Shown: positions 10,258-19,900 of the stretch, piece after piece
Layout: every line of letters begins with the position of its first letter
Numbering within the stretch: the first letter of the stretch is position 1
Position numbers and translations under genes: made by a program
The notes under the pieces: generated by a model
What the model was told of the DNA's origin: nothing
What the model saw: only the letters and a program-made list of their open reading frames with translations
Databases searched by the model: none
Assembly: GCA_016165875.1 (NCBI GenBank)
Contig: JABBOT010000003.1
Span: forward strand, 22,634,302 to 22,698,301
Source of the DNA: Acanthopleura granulata
Taxonomy: Eukaryota; Mollusca; Polyplacophora; Chitonida; Chitonidae
DNA: 64,000 bases
Reading direction: 5' to 3'

Positions 10258-13134
10258 ATGGATGTGTGCAAATCTCTAATGACACTCGTTACCATCATCT
10301 GCCTCTGCTACATCGGCACTCTTCTCTGTGAGTATATCAGGCACTCAGTTTCAAATATGACATATTTTTCAAGGTCGTAATAGTGCCTGTATGGTAATTC
10401 TACCACAAACCGATTGAAATCCTATTACGTTGGTCTAGAGGCTTGAGGTCAAGTCGGGTCCTAAAGCACGCCAAGCTCCTAAGAGCCTAAAATAAAAACC
10501 CATCAAATTCGATATTCCTCTATTATAAGGGGATAGGCACTGTTATAGCCCGCTCAGTCAATACAGAATTTTTGAGTGATCGTTAACGTTGAGTAACGTT
10601 AGAACCAAAATAAACTAGCAAGGAGGCATCGTATTTCTCCATTGTGATTTAGATTTTATTTATTTATTTATCTGATTGGAGTTTTACGCAGTGATCAAGA
10701 ATATTTCACCTATACTACGACGGCCAGCATTATGGCGGGAGGAAATGTGCGACCATCCGCAAGTGGCTGGTGGGCCTTCCCCTGTACCATCCGAGAGGAC
10801 GCAAGCGTGAGCTGGGATTGAACTCACAGCAATCGCATTGGTGAGAGGGACCTGGGTCATCACGCTGCACTAGGGCGCTAACCTCCTCGGTAACGATGCC
10901 CCCTTGTAGCTTAGAGGATTAGGGACATGTAGGGCCAAAGGGTCGGTGACAACATATGTAGGCCTATTTTGGTCAATCCTCTCTCATGAAGGCATGTCAA
11001 AAAAAAAACAAAACAGATTAAAACAAGAAAATAATATCTAACACTATGCTTCAGGCCATGTTATAATGTTCTGAGGTCAAGTCAGTAAATGCCGTTTTGT
11101 TCTTTCGTATAATGCCTGTACCGCTTCTGATGCTCAGGCTACTAAGACATCCGGCTGTGTTAAAAATTGCATCCCTTTAATGTAATGTAATAATGTATTA
11201 TGGCTTTATACAAATGTCTATTAACGGTAACAAACGCTAACCAGTGTAACAGAAAATAAATTTCTTTGACAGTTTCAGAACTCGGCCTGTCCGTGCATCA
11301 GAGAGAAGGGGAGATAGGTGAGTGGTTACCAGTGATGCCCGTGGTGGCCAGCAGCGGCATATGACAGTCATATCAAGCCTGTGCGTTAAAGGCTAAACTT
11401 ATGAACTTTTAAAGTTTATAAAGCTTATTTATTACTTTCTCCATATACTCCAACGCAAAGAATCTGATTGTAAAGTACTTGTGCCACGGGAATAATCAAA
11501 GATAACTGGATTCATGGTGCATTGTATATCTAAAATTACGTAGCATATTAAACCAAAGGAGATTTGCTGTTTGCAAACTTGAATATTTTGGTATCGACCT
11601 ATCTTTTGAACCCAATGAGTAAGACATACAACAAGTTAATGCGGACAGAAGTGCACGTATCTATGAATCGGCACAGCGTTGAAGGTGGTATCAACGATGT
11701 ATACCGTGATACATTTTTGCCTCCACAGAACGCCGGAGACAAGAATGTGATCCCGAAGTCTGTGGACAGCAATGCTTCAGCAACAACTACATGAACGCCT
11801 GGTGTGAAAACTTCACGTGTTACTGTGACAACGACTGTCTACGTCATCGCGTCCTGTATCCATGGGATGACGAGGCTCGTACGTGCGCTCATCTATGCAA
11901 CCACAAGCATGGCCCGTGTACCGGAAGTGGATGTGCTAACGACACCTACTGGGCAAATAGCACGTGGGCTGACTATGGCCTGTACGTGAACACTTCTATC
12001 TGGCTCCCTGTACCCGTGAATACAAAATGGAGACCACAATACTACTTCTTCAGCTCGTCTGTGTGCTTCTGCTACGACAACCAAACTGGAGTTCAGGTGA
12101 GTAAATCACAGTGCAGGATATTGTTTTTTTGCGTGATAATGCCAGCGTGATAAACCAAGTGAATTGCTGTCTGGTGGAGACCATTGTTTTTCACTGAACA
12201 CAGGCTTCCTTTATCCAAGGTTATGCATTGCGTGATTGAACTCACATAATTGTACATGTACCTTTATAACTGCTGCTATAAACGCTGTAGTTCCGTTCAC
12301 TTTTGAACACTAAGAAGGCAATGGTCTGTTTTTCCCGGTGGGATAAATTCCTGACATGCCTTAGGCAAGTGGACCTGTCCAGATCAGATGAAAAACCAAT
12401 AATTCCATTACAGAGAAAAAGCTAGCAGCAAAATTAATTTAACGATCACCTAACACTTTAAGCATTTGCAACGTACAATCACATATATCTGACTTGGATG
12501 AACTTCCTTGCATTTACAGGACATGATGACGACAACATCCCCAACAACTGACGACCTGGCTACAGAGGAATATAACAGTAGCTCTGAGTGGAAGTTCTGG
12601 TTAAATTTCAACCCACTAAAGCTATCTGAAGAAAGTAGTTCCGAGGAAGTGTATGGCCTCCCAGTACAAAACGAGGAACGAAGACAACATTCCTATAACT
12701 CACAGTCTGATTCTGTAGAAACCAACCATGATCCAGAGGAGAGTGGCCAGTTCAAATCTGAAAAAAATTATTTTCACTCTACTCGGGCAGAATCTACACA
12801 GTTCAATTCGGTGACTGATAAATCTTTGGAACTCGACTCACTTGCACAACATTCGACAGAATCTGTATCACCCAACTGTATTCAGAGGTATCTCAAAGGG
12901 ATATTCAGGAAAGAAAGAAAGCTCCAGAAGAAACGAACGGGTAAAGGTGTTAGGCGACGAAATAGATATCAGCTGCGGTCGAGGGAACGTGTGAACTTCG
13001 GACGGAAACAGCGGCGTATATTTGATAAGTTGAGAAAAAGAAAGAAACAATACCGGAAAAACACAAAGAGCATAAGGAAACACAGAAAAAAGACTAAAAA
13101 GAGGAAAAATGCTTTGAGTAGACCATTGAGATAA
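10258..13134 (+). CDS. Secreted protein with two CS-alpha-beta-like cysteine blocks, acidic Ser/Glu region and polybasic tail (365 aa)
   Basis: Four coding exons with closing phases: 10258-10327, 11273-11317, 11729-12096, 12520-13134. Residues 1-24 are a hydrophobic signal peptide. A linker ending ...GEIERRRQEC could be a dibasic processing site. Block 1 has C-x4-C-x3-C-x9-C-x4-C-x1-C, the complete six-cysteine CS-alpha-beta order. Block 2 begins C-x15-C-x3-C-x6-C but has an insertion of about 50 residues, rich in Trp, Tyr and N-glycosylation sequons (NDT, NST, NTS), before its final C-x-C. Exon 4 alone encodes the rest: about 120 residues rich in Ser, Glu and Asp, then about 80 dominated by Lys and Arg (e.g. 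KLRKRKKQYRK, RKHRKKTKKRK). It is a paralogue of the divergent neighbour, which ends after block 2. I do not recognise the whole protein; roles in defence, in binding acidic polymers or in mineralised matrix are all open. Confidence 0.72.
10655..10912 (-). mobile_element. tRNA-derived SINE (family 1), full-length, in an intron
   Basis: Read on the minus strand it runs from a tRNA-like head (gttagcgccctagtgcag..., gagttcaatcccagctc B-box region) through the conserved core cggatggtcg...cataatgctggcc to a tail in ATAAATAAATAAA. The same family recurs at least seven more times in this window. Confidence 0.85.
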
Positions 13135-13403
13135 CAAAAATATACCTCCTGTCAATTACATCGATTTGTTTTGGTGCCAGCTACACTGTCGGCTTACTGT
13201 GAAATGTAATTATTTATTTGACAAGTACGCGCTCTTTCTAGATGCAGGCTTGTTCACGGTGTTAGAATGTACAAGTATGGTCGTTCCTTTCACACTTTGG
13301 CATAAGAGAATTCATCATTTTTGGTGAAATATTTCGTACATATCCTTAGTGTATGGTGCGACGAATATTCAGTGATATCGAAGCATTGTTTAAACGTTAT
13401 AAC

Positions 13404-13415
13404 TTTATTAATAAA
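13404..13415. terminator. Palindromic bidirectional poly(A) signal TTTATTAATAAA shared by two convergent genes
   Basis: On plus the motif gives AATAAA (13410-13415), 276 nt past the stop of the 365-aa gene. On minus it gives AATAAA (13409-13404), about 510 nt past the stop of the MINPP1-like gene. No other AATAAA or ATTAAA was seen between the two stop codons on the minus strand, so the two transcripts may overlap at their 3' ends. Confidence 0.5.
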
Positions 13416-13921
13416 CTCATATGAGATGACAAATATTACGAACAGTACTTACAGTTAGAGTATAAGTGAAATATGGAATATATATAAGAGAGTTAGAGTC
13501 AGTTTTACGTTATGTCTTGTAAAAAATGATTTCTGAATGAAGTATACCACTAAGCATTCATCATAAAATACGACGCTATGAGATGGACTAAACAAGGATA
13601 AAATACCTTTCCTAAACTACGCAAACATATGTGGTGCTCTCTTCCCATTTACAACTAAAGGTTTTGACGCCTTGTCTCTCAAAAAGCAAATGATAAATGA
13701 CAATGGCTGAACCTTGCGTGTTTCACCAACAGTTGAAATGGTGTCATAAAAAAGAAGACAGGAATGCTTCTGGGTTGGTAAAAGTACGGCAAAGTTTTGA
13801 AAGTTGTTACTCCACTTCAATACATCTGTAGCGAGCATTTAGTGCCTTAAAGGATAAATGACTCGTAAAACTCTAATCCTTCGGGCGCCGAGATCTGATG
13901 ATATTATTAAGTATGTAGGCG

Positions 13922-16900
13922 TTAACCAAACAGGAGAACAGACATCCAACTGAGAACAGTGATACACAAGTATGGCATCAAGGGAATACTACCTCCTGTT
14001 GCAGGACTGCAAATAGTGTCAAAGTCACATGTATCAGCAAATTTTTGTCTTCCCTGTAGAGCTTTGTTCAGTTCACAGATATTACCTGAACAGCCTGGCA
14101 AATTAACAGGGTTATCGTTTATGAAAGCTTGAATTTTGGGCTCGGCATTTTCTTGGCAACGGTAAACGGTGAAGGCAATGTTTGCTGCAAAGGGAGCGAT
14201 GATGCTTGTTTTCCACTTCCGGTCTGCTTCGTCCGCCATGTTCTGAGCTGTCAAGGGAACGGTGTCTTTGAACAGGCCTAGAGCCGATAGAAATGGCTGA
14301 AAAGTCTGACTGTGACCGAACCTAAAAATCGCTCTTGGTCCGTCATAATCGGGAGAGCTGCCATTTCTGTGAATGTGAAATGATGAGTAAACAAAGATAA
14401 GTCAACCTTAAATTCTCATATACTTTCAATTTCATGTGCTAATATTAATATTTCTGCGTTGACACACGAACCTACATGAGTGCTACGGCTTTATGCAGTA
14501 CAGACTATATGTATATATGTATTCCGACTTATAAATTTATATCCATGATTAATCTTCAGTCACTAAATATAAAATTATTTCATGAAATTATTTTTGTATT
14601 GCCTTTGTGTTCCTCTGGTCACTGATGACTTCGGACCTTTAAACCCTACAAACTGGAGTGACACCACATTGGCAGTCATTACCTGGCGTAACCATAGAAA
14701 TCCTTCAGCAATTCACAGCTCTGATCTTGAACGAAATCGGGTGCCCCATATGAGTAAGTATAGTAGTATTCCAGATCCTCACTGTACTCAATGACCCGAA
14801 GGTCAGCCTCTGAAAACGCTGCACACCAGGGGGCCTTGTTATACAGCACGTGACCATACACACACATCCGGTACATGGTATAAACTTCGTCTGTAATTGG
14901 TTGTATGTGGCTTACCAATAATGCTTGAACGATATTTCATAATCATAAAGCGATACGTTTGAAATGCATATACACATGTATGTAAGACGAAACGTTGTTA
15001 ACTGAATTAATGCGGCTTCCAAAATGCCTATATCCAAATAACGGCTGTTTTACATCGTTTCTGTCCAGCATCTATGTTTTTCTCTAGTGAATTTAATTGT
15101 GAGAGTTAAGATATAAACCTTCCTTACTTTACCAGTTATTGTAAACATAAAGAGTGGATAGTGAACGCGACCAATACCTTTACTCAAGCTATTCCTCCGC
15201 AATCCTAAGCGCTTCTCCACGTCTTCTATCATCTGTCTATATATTGAACCATTCACAAACTTTGTTTGTTCCTCAACTGGCTGGTCATCTATCTCCTACA
15301 AGTGACAAGATAGCGCATATAGGCAATAGCTTTACCCTGTAAAATGACCACGTTTATGCTTCAGGCGTTATGGACGTACCGTAATGCTCGGCAGTATCTG
15401 ACGAAGAAGCTATTATGTGTTACAGGTCAACTATCTTTCCATTTGCGCTTATCTCTTAAAGAGAATTGTGCTGCATCGTGGAACTCACATCTTGGTAGCG
15501 CTGACAAGCTGATGAAAACCGTAACAGGCGATCCTTGTTCTTCTCTCGGAAGGTTGGCTGGATATCTGTAATCGAATTGCAATGTCATCAGTCATGATAT
15601 TAGCATCAAAATCACAATCCTGTCACTTAACAGAATCTTCTTCGGCACTTCTTAAACTAAACATTGGAACACGAGGTTTCTGGTTTTAAACATTCTTGTG
15701 TTCTACATACAGGTGTCTAGTTCTGTCAAATAGTTATGAGTATGACACAATCACTGGATCACGGGACTCCGTGTGTGTGTGTGGGGGGGGGGGGTAGCGT
15801 TCTAGTGCACGGCAATGACTCAAGGGCCTCTCTCAATGTGATTGCTGTAAGTTCAAGTGAAGCAGAAGCCTTTGGAAAAATACATTTACACACAGGCATG
15901 GTGCTAACAAGTGTACCACAAACTGTGAACACGTTGTCCGGGGTGAAGATGGTCATAAGGTCAGAGACAATGTCATTAAGTTTCTGCTCAGTTATAGAAG
16001 ATCAACCAGAAGCCAGCTGATAAAGTTTCCCAAGAAACTCAGAGATAGAGTGAAAGTTTTGTTAAAAGCGCTTTAGGATGACTCCTAGAACAGCTTTTCC
16101 CCTACGCGAATAAGATACATTTACCTGCTCTTCTGCATAAGCCCTGGACGAAGTCACGAAAACTTAAAATAATGTAACTGATCTGTGCTGCAAGATCTCG
16201 AAGAAGCCACGAAAACTTAACGTAACTGATCTGTTCTTTAAGGCCCCCGAGGAAGCCATGCAAACTTAAAATAATGTAACTGATCTCTGCTATAAGGCCT
16301 ATCTGTGCTATAATGTTCTATTGTATACAAGGGTCGAGGATGCCACTAATACCTAAATAATATACCTGCTCTGCTGTATATAAACGTTCGGGGAAGCCAG
16401 GAAAACCTATGATACTGTACACTTTACTGTACAAGCCCTGGACGAAGCCAGGAAAACCTATGATACAGTACACTCTGTTGTACAAGCCCTGGACGAAGCC
16501 AGGAAAACCTATGATACAGTACACTTTGCTGTACAAGCCCTGGACGAAGCCAGGAAAACCTATGATACAGTACACTTTGCTGTACAAGCCCTGGACGATG
16601 CCAGGAAAACCTATGATACTGTACACTTTGCTGTACAAGCCCTGGACGAAGCCAGGAAAACCTATGATACAGTACACTTTGCTGTACAAGCCCTGGACGA
16701 AGTCAGGAAAACCTATAAGAATGCAATCATTCTGCCATATAGCACCTTTCTTGCCGTACAAGCCCTCCAGGAAACCCCGAGCACTGTCTTGTGTTCTGCT
16801 CTTGTATGTACTCATCACATCTACCTCCTCTCGTGAGTAGTTCCTCTTCAACACACTGGGATAGCGAAGGCGGAATCGTTGTGCTGTAAATTGAGTTTTG

Positions 16901-19900
16901 GACGCGATTATTCACCAGTGACGCTGAGAACGAGGGAAACTACCACAAATGGAATATTCTTGAGAACGGTGAAAAAGAAAACGTAATAAATCAAATAAAT
17001 ACATGAATCATGCAGGTATTTGTGCCCTCATTCCGGACCTCTGTCTCACCCTGTATGGTTGCCATTGACTTGTGAGGGACATACCACACAGCAAATAACT
17101 GCTCGTGCAATAATTTACGTCCGTGCCTTTTCAGAATTGCAGGTACGGTGTATAATGAAACCTGTTTTAATACGTTGGTAACAAACAAAAACAATTTGAA
17201 AACATCATGATAACTGGAATTGTAAGCAGCGTGAACAATAATCCTAACAACACCATAATAAATGACAGCCTGTAATGCCGTCACCTTCAGTATTTTCTCA
17301 CCCTTTTGTACACCCATAAGCCAACAAATGTCTTTCACAGTGAGGTCACGGTTAGTGATATGCTCATGTAGTTTCAATATCTCTTACCTAGCTAAAACAT
17401 CTCCATGGAGATATGATAGAGTAATCAGCTCTTATTTCTCAAACCCTAACACATCAGAGACAGCAGCTTCTATATCTTGTCGGCAATTTCACATTTTTTT
17501 TAAACCTTACTGTACCTTGATATTCTATATCGTTGTTAGCACTGATTCACACTATAGTCTTAATCAGGTGAATGGATGAATGGTAATGGTTTAAAGTGAG
17601 AACATTTTCGTGTATCCTACAGTTAGCTTCCGTAACCTATAGACCTTACCCAATGAGAACATCTCTTGATATCCAACGGTAGCCAGCTCCGATTCATTTT
17701 CCAGTGAGATGGATAAGTTCCAGGTTTTCAAGCTGGCGACGTCACTCGCACACAACCTACTGCTTCCTAGTAACATGAACATGGAAATATGCCACAACGG
17801 TATCTTCGACTGAAATACTCAGCCAACTGGCCCCAAAGAAACAATAAATACAACTGCGGTACTTTGTGCTTCAGGTTGAGTTTTATTACATCTATACACA
17901 AAGAACTTAATTAAGCGCCATCCTGGGTTTCACTGTGGCGATTTTGTACACATGCGATTAATTTATTTATTTTATTTCATTGGTGTTTTGAACCATACTT
18001 AAGAATATTTCACTTATACGACGGCGGCCAGCATTATGGTGGGAGGAAACCGGGCAGAGCCCGGAGGAAACCCACGACCATCCGCAGGTTGCTAGCAGAC
18101 CTTCCCACGTACGGCATGAGCTGGACTTGAACTCACAGCTACCACATTGGTGGGAGGTTTTTTGGTAATTACGCTGCGCTAGCCCACTAACCAACTGAGC
18201 CATAGGAGGCCCCCTCACATTTTCTGTATCGAAAAAGTGTAAAATGTGATTGGTTGTAAACAGTGCCCCTTAGCTAATTAAAAACGACAAAATGATTGGA
18301 ATCAATGTGTTGTAATGATAACACACTTGTATTTCTATCATCACTGGTTTTGATGTGAAACAATGGCTTTCCAAGTATGGTTCTGGAGTGAGCAATGTGG
18401 GCGCAATGATTGAAATTACTCAATGGCACTCTGGACGTCAATATCAGTGTATCGGCCGTGTGCCTGGATGATAACCTGAACCCTACTCCTCATACCATCT
18501 GAAGAACATACAGAAGAGTAGTAATCGTATGTGCACAAAATGGCCACAGTGGAAACCAGTATTGGGGAGGCGGGGGGGGGAGTGCCTAATTAAGTTCTCT
18601 GTGTATATTACATAAGGAGTCAAATTACATTAAATCGAAAATTACTGATAATTTTTTTGATATCGGTTGAATGTATTATCGTAAAATGCCATTATTTATC
18701 GATATCTATAATTCAGCTTTTCGCCGTCGGATAATGACTGGTCTTTTCCGACATTTTGCAATCATTTTTACGGGAAGTTTCAAAACTTTACACAGTAAAA
18801 ACTGAGTACAAGAAATGAAAGTTGCCATATGTTTCAGAGGTACTATATTAGTATCCGTATATCACCTGTGTGGCCGTGTCTTCGTCATAAGCGGGGTGTT
18901 AAACACCGACCTAGGAAAGATGACCCTGACTCCAAAGCGTTGTTTCCTCGATGGTTGACCCTGCTAGTTTCGCCATTTTAAATATATACATTTTCCCTCA
19001 GAACCTTTTTCGGTAAATCTAATGGATTAATCCTTAGCCAAGCCTAACCTGGCACAAAAGTTTACCGCAAATCCCCGTATAACGCTTTCGTAGATTTGCT
19101 GTCAGAAAAACAGACCGACATACACACAAGCAAACGCCGGAAAAAAAATAGCCTTCAGTCTGAGGTCATGAAAGTGACAAATGTTCTAACTTAAACCACG
19201 ACGTACGTAAGGCACAAATTTACCGTTATTAAACGTCTGTATTATCCTATCCCGTAGTCCAGGTAGGAATTTTTGCATTGCCAGGATATCGTCATCTGAT
19301 GGATAACGGGAGCCATGGCGGGCCAGAATGTAGAACAGTGACGGCTGGCAACCTGCGAGCAGGAAAAAATACAATTACACCTTACAAAATCATGGACGGC
19401 TCAACCTACAGAAAAGAAACTACACAGTTACTCAATCCATAACCATGGACGGCTTAACCTGCGGGTAAGATACAGTACAGCTACAAAACACATAACCATG
19501 GACAGCTCAACCTGTGGATAAGATGGAGTGCAGCTACACAATGCATAATCAAGGGCTGCTCAACCTGTGGGTAAGATACAGTACAGCTACACAATACCTA
19601 ACAATGGAAGGCTCAATCTGTGTGCAAGAAACAATGCACCTATGCAACACATTGCCATGAAAGGGCCACAAGCTTCGGCCAAGAAACAGTACAATGGCAC
19701 AATGCTGGCGCAAGGGATTGTTTCCGTGGGTGATCTTCGGATCCCACTGGACAGCTACCACCCGCCTCAAGCTGGGCAGCCCCCAGCCAATAAGGTGCTG
19801 TCCGTCATAGTCTGCCTTTCTGATTGGGTGCATGGGGATTAAAGATTTCCACCTCGACGCAGACTGAAAACTCCGAACCACACAGGAAAGAAACGAAACG

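Noticed and set aside
10655..10912. tRNA-like A and B boxes in SINEs as tRNA genes
   Set aside because: They have degenerate arms, are fused to a conserved non-tRNA body and recur as dispersed copies, so they are SINE heads.
11273..11317. Exon 2 of the 365-aa gene read with a stop before its donor
   Set aside because: A wrong split of the phase-1 codon gives TAG. The correct split (TT then TCA GAA) stays open and joins exon 3 in phase.
15711..15722. 12-nt microexon between MINPP1 exons 4 and 5
   Set aside because: It has flanking AG and GT and fits phase 1, but a site this small occurs by chance. The direct join already gives a normal protein length.
15759..16020. Open frames on both strands around a G-rich run
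   Set aside because: No family signature, no matching splice phases, and they fall in a MINPP1 intron.
16409..16840. 143-codon plus-strand open frame with a 17-residue repeat
   Set aside because: It is the antisense of the 51-bp minisatellite and of MINPP1 exon 4; the open frame follows from the repeat length being a multiple of three.
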